From NCBI RefSeq assembly GCF_015354245.1, contig NZ_JADKYZ010000009.1:1-64000 (forward strand): a stretch of 64,000 bases of DNA. Direction: 5' to 3'. The notes under the pieces are model-generated. The model did no database searches. It saw nothing but the letters and a program-made list of their open reading frames with translations, and was not told the DNA's origin. The translations under genes were made by a program, and so were the position numbers. Below, piece by piece: positions 30,448-39,953 of the stretch. Source of the stretch: Diaphorobacter caeni. GTDB taxonomy: Bacteria; Pseudomonadota; Gammaproteobacteria; Burkholderiales; Burkholderiaceae_C. How positions within the stretch are numbered: the stretch's first letter is position 1; every line of letters starts with the position of its first letter.

Positions 30448-32640
30448 TCAACCGCCGAAGCGGTAGCTCAGCGAACTGTCCTTCTTGTCTTCGATTTTCA
30501 GCCGTGTGCTGAAGTTCGGGAAGCCCGCGTTTTCGATCACGATGCTGTGCTCGCCCTCGGGCAACCACATTCTCACCATCGGTGGCGAAACGCCCTTCTC
30601 CACGCCGTCAACGATCACCTTGCCCCATGGCTTGATCGAAAACCGCACAAAAGCGCCCGGCTTGTTCGACGGCGCGACCACCGTCGGCTTGTTGCTCGGT
30701 TGTTCGAGGGGAGGAATCGTATTGCCAGCAGTTCCGATGGTTCCAGTGGTGCCATCGCCTGGCTGCGTCGTTCCGTTGCCGCGTCCCGGCAGGGATGCAG
30801 GCGGCGCTGGCGGAGGCGGAAGCACGGGTGGTGGCTGAATGGGCGGCGGTGGAACCGGCGCCACAACGACCGGCGGCGGTGCGGGCACCGGAGCCGGATC
30901 GTTGATGACAGGCGCTGGCGGTGCAGGCGCGGGCTCCGGTGCTGCCTGCGCGGGTGGCGCGGGTGGCGGCATCGGGTCGCTCGGCGGCGGTGGTGCGGGT
31001 GGAATCTCGATGTTCCGCTCGCCCTGCGCCACCGACGGAATGGCCGTGGATTGACCGTTGTCGCCAAGAAAATACGCGGCTGCCACCAGAGACGCAAGCG
31101 CTGCCACGCCTCCGGCCGCGTACAGGCCCCATGGGCGCTTCTTGCTGCCGGACCTTCTTTCAGCGGCGCGGACTCCCTGCGATGCGGGTGTGGGCGCGGG
31201 CGCTTTGACTGGGGGCGGCGCAGGTGGTCGCGGAGCGGGCTGCGGAGCAATCGGTGGGGGCTCCGGCACCTCGGGAGCCACGGCCGTTGGCTCGAACGGC
31301 TCGACGATCGGTTCGGGCACGGGCACGGGCACGGGCACTGCGGCAGCCTGCTCAGCCGCCGAAGGCAGACGCTGCGAATGGCGTTGCGAATGACGCTGTG
31401 AGTGCTCGAACGGAGGCGTTTCGGCCACCTGCTCCTGCGTTTTCCATTCGTCATGCGCCGGTTGCAGCAGTTCGTTGACTTTGGGCGCCATCACCGTGGC
31501 CGGGTAGTCCTGCACGGGCTCGGGTGGTGGCGGCTGCTGCTGCACCGGTACATTCAACAAAGCTTCGGCTTGATCTTGAACCTGCGCCTGCGCCTGCGCC
31601 TGCGCATTTTCCTCGGCCTGCGCCTCGAGCATCGCCTGCTGGCGCGCGGCGACGGCCGATGCGGTGACCGCCGCCCCGCTCAAGGTCGGGAACACCTGGA
31701 AGTGCGAAACCGGGCCGTCCTGCGTGAGCAGCTCGTTTGCAAAATCATCGACCGACTGCGGCCGGTCCGCCGGGAACAGCGCGAGCGCATGATCGACCGC
31801 CTGCGCGAACTGTGGCGACAGCGCCAGATTCGTCTGTGCGGAGAGCTTCTTGAGCGGGTCCTTGACCAGCCGCGCCACCGAAGCGGTCGGAGCCTTGCCC
31901 GTGACCGCGAAATACAGCACCGCGCCCGCGCCGTAGATGTCGGTCCACGGGCCTTGGCGCATGGACTCATCATCGGCGTATTGCTCTATGGGCGCGAACC
32001 CCGGCTTGAGAATCACCGTGAGGGCCTGCGTCATGTCGCCGATGACCTGCCGCGCCGCGCCGAAGTCCAGCAGCATGGGCGCGCCGGAATCGAGAATCAT
32101 GATGTTGTCGGGCGAGAGGTCGCGGTGGTAGCAGTTGCGCGAATGCAGGACGCGCAGCGCGTCGAGCACCGGAGACATCACCTGCTTGAGCCAGACCTCG
32201 TCGCTGCCACGCGCCGGATCGTTCTGCAGGATCTGGCGCATGGTCTTGCCTTGGCAGTACTGCATGACCATGTAGGCCGTGCCGTTCTGCTCCCAGAAGC
32301 GGTGGATGCGGATCAGCGAGTGGTGCTCGAACTGCGCGAGGATGCGCGCCTCTTTCAAGAAGCTCTGCAGGCCGGTCCTGAAGGTGCTTTCGTACTTCTC
32401 GAAGCGCGGCTGCACCGTGCCGTCGGCGGCGCGGTACGCGATGGCCCCGGGCAGGTATTCCTTGATCGCGACGGTGCGCTCGAGCTGGTGGTCGTGCGCC
32501 AGATAGACGATGGAAAAACCGCCTTCGCCAATGACGGAAATGATCTCGAACTCGCCCAGCCGCGTGTGCAGCGGCAGGGCCATAGGAGCGCCTGCGCCTG
32601 GGATCGCGCCCGAATGGTTGTCAGCTGATTCTTGCACCAT
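30448..32640 (-). CDS. ppkA: PpkA-type Ser/Thr protein kinase (T6SS regulator)
   Basis: A 730-residue protein: kinase domain at residues 25-295 with GEGGFSIVYLAHDH (P-loop), TVAIKEYLPG (Lys), YHRDLSPDNIMILDSG (HRD catalytic loop) and MLLDFGAARQVIG (DFG). A low-complexity Ala/Gln/Glu/Pro stretch (about 300-590) is interrupted by one membrane helix (PWGLYAAGGVAALASLVAAA, about 506-525); after a Pro-rich linker there is a PEGA-like C-terminal domain (KPGAFVRFSIKPWGKVIVDG, then PPMVRMWLPEGEHSIVIENA). PpkA-type kinases activate T6SS by phosphorylating Fha or other partners. The cognate phosphatase PppA and Fha are not in the window. Confidence 0.85.
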   Translation of the reverse strand: MVQESADNHSGAIPGAGAPMALPLHTRLGEFEIISVIGEGGFSIVYLAHDHQLERTVAIKEYLPGAIAYRAADGTVQPRFEKYESTFRTGLQSFLKEARILAQFEHHSLIRIHRFWEQNGTAYMVMQYCQGKTMRQILQNDPARGSDEVWLKQVMSPVLDALRVLHSRNCYHRDLSPDNIMILDSGAPMLLDFGAARQVIGDMTQALTVILKPGFAPIEQYADDESMRQGPWTDIYGAGAVLYFAVTGKAPTASVARLVKDPLKKLSAQTNLALSPQFAQAVDHALALFPADRPQSVDDFANELLTQDGPVSHFQVFPTLSGAAVTASAVAARQQAMLEAQAEENAQAQAQAQVQDQAEALLNVPVQQQPPPPEPVQDYPATVMAPKVNELLQPAHDEWKTQEQVAETPPFEHSQRHSQRHSQRLPSAAEQAAAVPVPVPVPEPIVEPFEPTAVAPEVPEPPPIAPQPAPRPPAPPPVKAPAPTPASQGVRAAERRSGSKKRPWGLYAAGGVAALASLVAAAYFLGDNGQSTAIPSVAQGERNIEIPPAPPPPSDPMPPPAPPAQAAPEPAPAPPAPVINDPAPVPAPPPVVVAPVPPPPIQPPPVLPPPPAPPASLPGRGNGTTQPGDGTTGTIGTAGNTIPPLEQPSNKPTVVAPSNKPGAFVRFSIKPWGKVIVDGVEKGVSPPMVRMWLPEGEHSIVIENAGFPNFSTRLKIEDKKDSSLSYRFGG

Positions 32641-32691
32641 AGACTTGTTCTCTTTGTTGGGGACGCCGTGTCATCGGTCGCTCCTTGTACC

Positions 32692-33468
32692 TCAACGCCC
32701 TGCCCGGCCAAAAAGCCAGGTCAAGAGCTGCCCGTCAAGCGGGGATTCATAGGCCAGCGCCTTGAGCGGCGCACCGCCCGCCGGGTGTGTCCACCAGAAA
32801 CTCGGGCTGTTGGCCGAGTGCAGGCTGGGCATGATGTCGGGCCACGGGTAGGCGGACTCGCGCGTGGCCGGACGGGTGCTCATGTCCGCCTCGTTCGCGT
32901 CGTGCAGGTCATGCATTCCGTTGCCCAGCACGTCCAGTATGTCGGAGCCGCTGCTGGCGATCGGGCTGGAGCGCATGTGCACATGCGGTGCCCAGCTCTG
33001 TCGCCATTGCGCGAGCACGTTGGCCCAGATCGAATCGAGCACCGTGCGCGGCAAGGCGCGGCGGATGGCGGTGTGCAACTGGTGGCCGGTCATGTGCAGC
33101 AGCATCGGCAACTCCATCACCAGCTCGCTCGAGTGCAGCAGCATCTCGCGCTGGAACACGTAGCCCACCATGAACGGGTACTGCCGCCCCACCCGGTCCA
33201 CGCTCGGCGCGAGGCTCCCCGCCACCACATAGGGCATGCTGAGCGCATCGAACGGCACGAGGAAATTCCACACGTGGGCACCGGCCATGAAGTCGCGCCA
33301 GGCGTCGCCGAACTGCGAGCGGCCCTGCATCATGCCCGCCTGCAGCCAATCCTCGAAGCGCGCGCGCACGGCGCTTCGGGGATTGCTCCAAAGAAAGTCC
33401 CCGTGGCTTGGCAGCTTGCCGCCCCAGATGACTTCCACTGCAGGTAGATCGTTGATGCTGTTCATCAT
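32692..33468 (-). CDS. tagF: TagF, T6SS-associated post-translational regulator
   Basis: A 258-residue protein with the TagF signature: EVIWGGKLPSHGDFLWSNPR near the N-terminus, FEDWLQAGM, NFLVPFDAL and VGRQYPFMVGYVF. TagF represses T6SS assembly after translation, opposing the threonine-phosphorylation pathway in Pseudomonas; it lies beside ppkA here, in line with that pathway. It is cytoplasmic. The ATG at 33468 lies 64 bases after the tssM stop. Confidence 0.87.
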   Translation of the reverse strand: MMNSINDLPAVEVIWGGKLPSHGDFLWSNPRSAVRARFEDWLQAGMMQGRSQFGDAWRDFMAGAHVWNFLVPFDALSMPYVVAGSLAPSVDRVGRQYPFMVGYVFQREMLLHSSELVMELPMLLHMTGHQLHTAIRRALPRTVLDSIWANVLAQWRQSWAPHVHMRSSPIASSGSDILDVLGNGMHDLHDANEADMSTRPATRESAYPWPDIMPSLHSANSPSFWWTHPAGGAPLKALAYESPLDGQLLTWLFGRAGR

Positions 33469-33532
33469 GCTTGTGTGGTGCTCGATGTCCGGTCTTTCAT
33501 CTCGGTGATTCCGTTCGGGTTTGCCGCAAGGG

Positions 33533-36500
33533 CTAGCCCGGACAGCTGAAGGTCTGCAACTGGTTCAGGCGGAACGGGTTCTGCACGCTGCCCGCCGTCA
33601 CCTCGAAGACCACCTTCTTGTCGCCCACCATCGCGGTCGCGGTGAACGACTCGGGGCGCGAGCCCGCCGCCAGCGTGAGCTTGTCGAAGAAACGATGCAG
33701 CGCCCAGGCGCCGTCGGCCGTCATGGCGCTCTGGCCGCCGTTCTTGTCGGTGATCTGCAGCGACACCTGCTGGCGTCCGCGCGAGCCCGGCCACATGACC
33801 GGCTGGCTCATCTGCGGCCCATGGGCGTAACGGATCACCGTGCCGTCGATGTCGAGCGCCATGTTCGAGATACTCGGATCCATCTCCACCACCTTCATCT
33901 CGATGCGCAGCTTGGGCATGGAGTCGCCCGAGAAGAACACGCTCTTGATGACGCTGGCCTTCTGGAACGATCCGAGGTTTGCGCCACCGCCCGTGGTGCT
34001 GCCGTCGATGTTCTTCTTGTAGGTCCAGGTCGTGGTGTCCACGTTCTGCGCGAGGTTGCGGTTGAAGAAGTCCTCCATCAGCCCTGCCGGACCGAAGAGC
34101 CGCGCGAAGTCCTGCGGCGTCACGTCGTTGGTCGCGCCGCGGTTGAGCGGATAGCGCCCCGCGACGGCCTTGCGGCAGAAGTCGCCGACGTTGGCGCGCA
34201 GTTCGGAATCGATCTTGGCGTTGGCCGTGGCCTGGATGGAACGGGTGGTGGTGTTGACGATGCCGCCCAGCATCTGGCCGAGCGGCGCAGGCAGGCGCGA
34301 GGCCTCGGTCTTCAGGCGCAGCGCCATGTCGTTGGGCGGCGGCGTGCCGCCCGAGCGATGCGCGGCATCGGCGGCGATCAGCGTGCCGTAATATTCGTCG
34401 AGCGTTTTGATCAGCGTATCGATGGGCATGTTGCCCTGCGTTTGCTGGCCCGGCGCGCCGACCAGACGACGCAGCGGCTCGAAGTAGTCATCGACGATGC
34501 GCTCGTCGCGGTTCTCGCGCGTGGTGTGCGCCCCCGGCACCGGGCCGACCACGCGCTCGAAATCATCACGCGTGTTCTTGAGCTTCTGCGCCATTTTGTC
34601 GACCACCGTCTGCTGGCCCTTGTCGGGCTCGCGCAGCAAGGTGGTCTCGCGCACCACCGCACGCAAAAAAAGGGGGAGCGGCGAATCCTGCGACGACAGA
34701 ACGCTCATGCGCTGGATCGAGGTCGCGAGCGAATCGCTGGGGATCAGCTGCACGTCCTGCATCAGCTGCGACCAGGTCTGCTGGTACTCGCGCAGAAACA
34801 AAAGACGCACCTCGCGCACCAGCTTGCCCTGCAGCGCTTCGGTGGCCTGCGTCTTCAAGGTCGCCGCAGGCAGGCCCAGCACCCAGCCCTCGTCGTCGCT
34901 GACCTCGGTCACCACGCTGCCCACCGACTTGTCGAAAAGATCCCAGTAACCCTGATAGGTGAACAGTCCCGGCACGCCGCGATTGAGCGGCAGACCGCTC
35001 TTGCGCATGAACACGTTGGCCGCCTGCGGGCCCGCGACGTCCATGATGTTGAACTCGCGCATGTCCCTGAGCATCAGTCGGCTGCGGAGCCGAAAGTACA
35101 CGCGCTGCGCGGTGGACAGCGTCGAGAGCTTGAGACGCACGCCGCTCACCAGCGGTTCATTGATCGGGAACGGCGAGCTCACCACCCGGTCATCGGCAAA
35201 GAGCGCGCTCACATGTTTTTCGATGCTCGCGGCGGTGGCCGGATCGGCGTCGGGAAGCACAAAGGTCTTGATGTCGGTGATCACCCAGTCGCGCACGCCC
35301 TTGGGCGAATAGCGCTCGGCCTGCTGCAGCATCAGATAGGCCTTGAGCGCCTCGTACAGATACTCGAGGTTGTTGACCGGAGGGTTGTGCAGCAGCGTCT
35401 CGAGGCGCTTGGAGACAAAGGGCAGCAGCCCGTTCTCGAGCATGCGCTGGTAAGCGGCATCGGACGCGGCCGTCACCTTCTCGCCCTGGTACAGCCCCCA
35501 GCGGTAGCTCATCGGCGGATCGTTGCTCGGGAACGCGTCGGTGTCGGCAATGCCCTTGACCTGACCGAGCAGCCCGAGCAGCGCGCCCAGATTGGCGGTG
35601 TTGCTGTCGTAGTGCGCGATCGACTTGGAGACCTTCTGCGCGTTTTCATCGGTCTGCGCGAGGTATTTGTTGTTGTTGCCATAGCTGACCACCCAGGCGC
35701 CGATGGCGCCCACCAGCAGCAATGCCGACAGCACGTAGCCCGCATAGGTGAGCGCGCGGGTGCGGCGCTCCCACTTCACGTTGCGGCCCGCGAGGTGCGA
35801 TTCCGCGAAGATCACCTTGACCAGCAGATCGTGCAGGAAGTAGCTCTTGCCGCTGTCCGTGTTCTGCGCGGTTGGCACCTTGCCGGCGGTCGAGAACTGG
35901 CGGCGCAGGCTGCCGAGCACGCGGTCGAACACCGTGCCCTCCTGCGTTCCGCTGCTGAAATACACGCCGCGCAGCAGCGGCTGCTGGGTCAGGCGCGATT
36001 CGGCGAAGACGAAATCCACCGCCCGCGACAGGCGGCCCTGCAGGCCCGCGAACTGCTGCGGGAAGGCGTAGATGTAGTTGCGGCGACGCAGGTCCTGCTC
36101 GTGCGCGAGGTGCGAGTCCTGCACGCTGAAGAGCGAAGACTGCAGCGCCGCCCACTCCTGCTCGAACGCGGCCTTGGTCGGCCGGTTGGTCTTGGCCTTG
36201 TCCGAATACGGAAAGGTGAAGCCCCAGACCTGGTTGCGCTGCTCCTTGCTGTAGCCGCCGAAAAATTCGTTGAAGCCCGCCAGCAAATCGACCTTGGTCA
36301 CCCACAGGTAGACCGGCAGCTCGATGGCGAAGGCGCTCTGCAGCTCGTTCAAGCGCTCGCGCAGCGCGGTGAGATGGGCCACCAGCTCTTCATCGGTGAA
36401 GGTCAGCAGATCGGAGACGCTCAGCGTCAGCACCACGCCGTTGACCGGCTGACGCGGACGGTATTTCTTGAGCAGGCCGAGAAAGCCCTGCCACTCGGAC

Positions 36501-37135
36501 TTGTCGACGTCCTCGTTGCTGTCATGCGTGGTGTAGCGGCCCGCGGTGTCGATCACCACGGCCTGATCGGTGAACCACCAGTCGCAGTTGCGCGTGCCGC
36601 CGATGCCCTGCAGCGCGGCCTTGCCGTATTGCCCGGCGAGCGGGAAGTCGAGCCCCGAGTTGACGAGCGCCGTCGTCTTGCCCGAGCCCGGAGCGCCGAC
36701 GATGATGTACCAGGGCAGCTCGTAGATGAACTTGCGGCCCCAGACGCCGTTGCGCGACTTGCCCTCAACGCGCATGTCCTTGAGGGTCTTGGCGGCGCCT
36801 GCAAAGCGGCTCTGCAGCTCCAGCACTTCGTCGCTCACGTCCGAGTTCTTGCGCTGCGACTCGACCGCGTCCTTGATGCGGCCGATGCCGCTGAACAGCA
36901 GATTGTTGACCCGGCGCCGACGCCAGAACGAAATCAGCAGCCAGAGGAAATACAGCCCGAACAGGCAGCCGATGATCCACCAGCGCACCTTGGTCGACTC
37001 CAGCGGGCGATGATCCGCAAACGCGAACAGCGGCCCCGCGAACCAGACGAACAGCGACAGCGCCACCACGCCGACGAAAACCCAGAAAGCGCGGCTCACG
37101 AAGAAGCCGAAAATGCGTCGCAGCCAATACATCAT
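33533..37135 (-). CDS. tssM: TssM (IcmF) inner-membrane core component
   Basis: A 1200-residue IcmF-family protein. Two N-terminal membrane helices (RAFWVFVGVVALSLFVWF, about 13-38; WWIIGCLFGLYFLWLLISFW, about 48-67), an intact Walker A (IIVGAPGSGKTTALVNSG, about residue 138), DTAGRYTTHD, a third membrane helix (AGYVLSALLLVGAIGAWVVS, about 455-475), and a large periplasmic part ending in the IcmF-associated beta domain. With TssJ and TssL it forms the envelope-spanning channel anchoring T6SS. Starts 4 bases inside the tssL 3' end (ATGA), indicating coupled translation. Length is normal for the family. Confidence 0.93.
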   Translation of the reverse strand: MMYWLRRIFGFFVSRAFWVFVGVVALSLFVWFAGPLFAFADHRPLESTKVRWWIIGCLFGLYFLWLLISFWRRRRVNNLLFSGIGRIKDAVESQRKNSDVSDEVLELQSRFAGAAKTLKDMRVEGKSRNGVWGRKFIYELPWYIIVGAPGSGKTTALVNSGLDFPLAGQYGKAALQGIGGTRNCDWWFTDQAVVIDTAGRYTTHDSNEDVDKSEWQGFLGLLKKYRPRQPVNGVVLTLSVSDLLTFTDEELVAHLTALRERLNELQSAFAIELPVYLWVTKVDLLAGFNEFFGGYSKEQRNQVWGFTFPYSDKAKTNRPTKAAFEQEWAALQSSLFSVQDSHLAHEQDLRRRNYIYAFPQQFAGLQGRLSRAVDFVFAESRLTQQPLLRGVYFSSGTQEGTVFDRVLGSLRRQFSTAGKVPTAQNTDSGKSYFLHDLLVKVIFAESHLAGRNVKWERRTRALTYAGYVLSALLLVGAIGAWVVSYGNNNKYLAQTDENAQKVSKSIAHYDSNTANLGALLGLLGQVKGIADTDAFPSNDPPMSYRWGLYQGEKVTAASDAAYQRMLENGLLPFVSKRLETLLHNPPVNNLEYLYEALKAYLMLQQAERYSPKGVRDWVITDIKTFVLPDADPATAASIEKHVSALFADDRVVSSPFPINEPLVSGVRLKLSTLSTAQRVYFRLRSRLMLRDMREFNIMDVAGPQAANVFMRKSGLPLNRGVPGLFTYQGYWDLFDKSVGSVVTEVSDDEGWVLGLPAATLKTQATEALQGKLVREVRLLFLREYQQTWSQLMQDVQLIPSDSLATSIQRMSVLSSQDSPLPLFLRAVVRETTLLREPDKGQQTVVDKMAQKLKNTRDDFERVVGPVPGAHTTRENRDERIVDDYFEPLRRLVGAPGQQTQGNMPIDTLIKTLDEYYGTLIAADAAHRSGGTPPPNDMALRLKTEASRLPAPLGQMLGGIVNTTTRSIQATANAKIDSELRANVGDFCRKAVAGRYPLNRGATNDVTPQDFARLFGPAGLMEDFFNRNLAQNVDTTTWTYKKNIDGSTTGGGANLGSFQKASVIKSVFFSGDSMPKLRIEMKVVEMDPSISNMALDIDGTVIRYAHGPQMSQPVMWPGSRGRQQVSLQITDKNGGQSAMTADGAWALHRFFDKLTLAAGSRPESFTATAMVGDKKVVFEVTAGSVQNPFRLNQLQTFSCPG

Positions 37136-38505
37136 CGTGCACCTCCCGAGGCGGAAGGCGCGGTTTGCGTTGAGGGGTGAACGGGCGCGGCCGGGGTTGC
37201 GGGCGCGACGCTCGCTGCGGCGGCCGGTGCCGTCGGCACGGCGAACAGCACGACTTCCACCCGGCGGTTGCGCGAGCGGCCTTCGGGCGTGCGGTTGTCC
37301 GCCACGGGCTGGGCGTCACCCAGACCCTGCGAGCGCAGGCGCTCGGGCGCCACGCCGCGGCTCTTGAGAATCGCCGAGACCTGCTCGGCGCGTTCGCGCG
37401 AGAGCTCAAAGTTCGACGGATAGCGCGCCGTGCGGATCGGCTGGTTGTCGGTGTAGCCGCTGACCATCACATGGCCGGGCCGCGTGGCCAGCGCATCGGC
37501 CACGCGCGTGAGCACCGGCAGATACGCGGGCAGCACGCTCGTGGATCCCGAGGCGAACAGGCCATCGCCACGCAGGATGATGGTGCTGCGGTCGGCCTCG
37601 TCCTTCACGGTCACCAGGCCTTCGCGGATTTCGGGCTCGAGGAATTTGCTGAAACGCTGCTCCGGCGCGGCCTTGGGCACGGCTGCGACGACGCGGTTCA
37701 GGTGCAGTCCGCTGATGCTGGCATAGACCGCGTCCGAGCGACCGGCCAGCGAGAACGCGAACCAGAGATAGACGCCCAGACCGATCAGCGCGGCAAGGCA
37801 GGCCACCACCCAAGCAGGCAGCAGTCGCCAGCCTTGTGGACCGCCGCCGCTGGCGCCCTTCCAGCGCGGAGACAGCGTGTCGTCGCTGCCCACGCCCTGG
37901 TCGCGCAGAATCGTCCAGAGGCGCTGACGCAGCGTCTCCAACTGCGCACGGCCGTTGTCGACCACGCGAAAGCGCCCTTCGAGTCCGAGCGAGATGCAGT
38001 AGTACATGAGCTCGAGCAGATCGCGGTACTGCTGCGGATTCTGGGCGAGCTTGGAGAGCAGCTGGAAGAACTTTTCGCCGCCCCAGGTTTCGTTGTGGAA
38101 CGTGACCAGCAGGCTGTGGCGCGACCACACGCCCGAGCCGCCCCAGGGTGTCTGCGCGGCGGATTCGTCCAGCAGCGTGCACAGGCAGTAGCGCGCGCCG
38201 ATGATGGTCTCGGGCGGCACGCCAAGCTCGCGGGCGCGACGCTCGAACTCCTGCACCTTCTCGATCAGAAACTCACGGAAGCGCGCCGGGTCGCCCATCT
38301 GCGCGGTGCTGCGGATCTGCGGCACCAGATTGAGCACCGGATTGGCCGCCGTGACGATCGGATTCGAGCCACTGACGACATCGGGCAGATCCAGCACCGT
38401 GGGCGCATTGCCTGCGAGCATCGACTCCTGCGCGGCCTGCCCATGGGCCGGGACGGGCCGGTCATCGAACAGACTGGTGGCAGAAAAAGTAGTTGGACTG
38501 GACAC
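37132..38505 (-). CDS. tssL: TssL (DotU), long form with OmpA-like peptidoglycan-binding domain
   Basis: A 457-residue fusion. Residues 55-235 are the DotU/TssL cytoplasmic hook (FREFLIEKVQEFERRARELG, TIIGARYCLCTLLDESAAQT, WGGEKFFQLLSKL). A single membrane helix follows (LPAWVVACLAALIGLGVYLW, about 250-270). The periplasmic part ends in an OmpA_C domain (VSGYTDNQPIRTARYPSNFE, then LSRERAEQVSAILKSRGV and TPEGRSRNRRVEVVLFA) that binds peptidoglycan and anchors the T6SS membrane complex. Many Gammaproteobacteria use separate TagL/TagP proteins for this; here it is fused. tssM follows with overlap. Confidence 0.92.
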   Translation of the reverse strand: MSSPTTFSATSLFDDRPVPAHGQAAQESMLAGNAPTVLDLPDVVSGSNPIVTAANPVLNLVPQIRSTAQMGDPARFREFLIEKVQEFERRARELGVPPETIIGARYCLCTLLDESAAQTPWGGSGVWSRHSLLVTFHNETWGGEKFFQLLSKLAQNPQQYRDLLELMYYCISLGLEGRFRVVDNGRAQLETLRQRLWTILRDQGVGSDDTLSPRWKGASGGGPQGWRLLPAWVVACLAALIGLGVYLWFAFSLAGRSDAVYASISGLHLNRVVAAVPKAAPEQRFSKFLEPEIREGLVTVKDEADRSTIILRGDGLFASGSTSVLPAYLPVLTRVADALATRPGHVMVSGYTDNQPIRTARYPSNFELSRERAEQVSAILKSRGVAPERLRSQGLGDAQPVADNRTPEGRSRNRRVEVVLFAVPTAPAAAASVAPATPAAPVHPSTQTAPSASGGAR

Positions 38506-38571
38506 GAATGTTCTTCTGGATTGCGTTCAAGAATGAAGGGGACGACACACCACTGCGCACTCGGCGGAGCC

Positions 38572-39900
38572 TCAGGGCTTGATGGCCCAGAACTCCAGAC
38601 GCAGCCCCGGAAAATCGCCCGCAATGTGCATCGCCACGCCTCCCGAGCGCTGCAGTTGGTCCCACAGCTCGTTGGTCGTGTCGAGCTGGAAGTAGTTGTA
38701 GTTCGCGTGATAGGGCAGCTCGCGCGGCGCGATCGGCATCGGGTGCAGGCGCACGCCCGGCAGATGCAGATTGACCAGGTCGCGGATCTTCTCGACCGGA
38801 CCGATCTTCACCTGCGTCGGGAAGCGCGAGCGCACCACGTCCGCCGGCAGCTCGGCGAAGACCGCGAGCACGAAGCTCGCCTCCTTGACGAGGTTGAGAT
38901 CGGGGATGACGCCCACGCGCACGCCGTACTGGCGCTCGTGCAGTTCGATGGGAATCGCGTTCTGCTCCAGCACCATCGAGAGCGAGCGGCGGATGTCCGC
39001 CACCACGGCCTCAAAGCACGGGCTGGGCTCGTCATGGTCGTAGACCGGATAGGTGATCGGACGGCGGCCGTCGCGCGTGAAGGTCGAAAGCTCGCCCGCC
39101 AGCTCCAGCAGATTGCCGTAGACCCGCTCGGGGTGCAGGATCTGGTGGTCGCGCAGGTGCGTGATCATCGGCTGCCAGCGGTTGATGATGTTGAGCATCA
39201 TGAAATCGCCGACTTCGGCGATGCCGCCGCGTCCCGGCTGCAGCACGCGCGCGGCCAGCGCCTCGCCGCGCTGGTGCAGAAGACCGGCGATGTCGTCGAT
39301 CATCGAGTGCAGCAGCGTGCTCTGTCCGTAATTGATCGACGGCTGAATGAAGCGGTTGTCGATGACCACCGTGCCGTCGTTGCGGCGCTCGAGCACATGG
39401 ACCACGCCGATGCGAAGCCACTCATCGGTGATCTTGGAGGCGGGAATCAGCTTGGCGCGCATGTGCGCGACCTGCGACAGCGCGGGCTCGCCCGACTGCG
39501 AATTGGAATCGGTGAGCTCGGCGTCTTCAGCCGTGTAGCGCGCGAGCACGTCGTCGTCCTCGAAACTCAGCTCGGTCGCCAGCACGCGCCGCATCGGCAG
39601 CGCCAGATAGATGCGCTCGTCCTTGCAGGCCTTGTCGATCTCGAGCGGCTCGACCATCGTGTCCTGCCCGGGAAGGCTGAACGGCGTGCCGTCGGGGAAC
39701 ACGCCCACCGCCTTCACCAGCGCGATCTTGCCAAGCGCCAGCGCCTCGAGGTCCAGCACCAGTTCACGAAAGCCCCAGAAATACGGTTCGGCCGACATCG
39801 CGCGCGAGTGCGTGAAGAACTCGAGATATCGTTCCTGCTGCTGGAAATGCTGCGGCCTGAGGAACATGCCTTCCGACCACACCACCTTGCGTGAATACAT
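38572..39900 (-). CDS. tssK: TssK, T6SS baseplate-membrane adaptor
   Basis: A 442-residue TssK: starts MYSRKVVWSEGMFLRPQHFQ, the diagnostic opening of the family, then YFWGFRELVLDLEALALGKI, FSLPGQDTMVEPL and a C-terminal neck domain with GVRLHPMPIAPRELPYHANY. The trimer joins the baseplate to the TssJLM membrane complex and, in some systems, binds fibre-like effectors. Length is normal. It is 53 bases downstream of tssJ and 66 upstream of tssL in the same operon. Confidence 0.93.
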   Translation of the reverse strand: MYSRKVVWSEGMFLRPQHFQQQERYLEFFTHSRAMSAEPYFWGFRELVLDLEALALGKIALVKAVGVFPDGTPFSLPGQDTMVEPLEIDKACKDERIYLALPMRRVLATELSFEDDDVLARYTAEDAELTDSNSQSGEPALSQVAHMRAKLIPASKITDEWLRIGVVHVLERRNDGTVVIDNRFIQPSINYGQSTLLHSMIDDIAGLLHQRGEALAARVLQPGRGGIAEVGDFMMLNIINRWQPMITHLRDHQILHPERVYGNLLELAGELSTFTRDGRRPITYPVYDHDEPSPCFEAVVADIRRSLSMVLEQNAIPIELHERQYGVRVGVIPDLNLVKEASFVLAVFAELPADVVRSRFPTQVKIGPVEKIRDLVNLHLPGVRLHPMPIAPRELPYHANYNYFQLDTTNELWDQLQRSGGVAMHIAGDFPGLRLEFWAIKP

Positions 39901-39953
39901 TGCTCAACTCCCTCCGGTAGCTTTCTCAGAATTCGAAATCAGGCGCTCGGCGA

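Noticed and set aside
30448-31500. Pro/Ala-rich repeats in ppkA as a tandem DNA repeat or CRISPR
   Set aside because: Low-complexity coding linker; unit lengths irregular and within one reading frame.
33521-37180. 1219-codon rightward open frame opposite tssM
   Set aside because: Antisense shadow of a GC-rich gene: Arg/His/Gln-rich, no family, while the leftward frame is a clear TssM.
37177-39894. 905-codon rightward open frame opposite tssL and tssK
   Set aside because: Antisense shadow; composition Arg/His/Gln-rich and spans two recognised genes.
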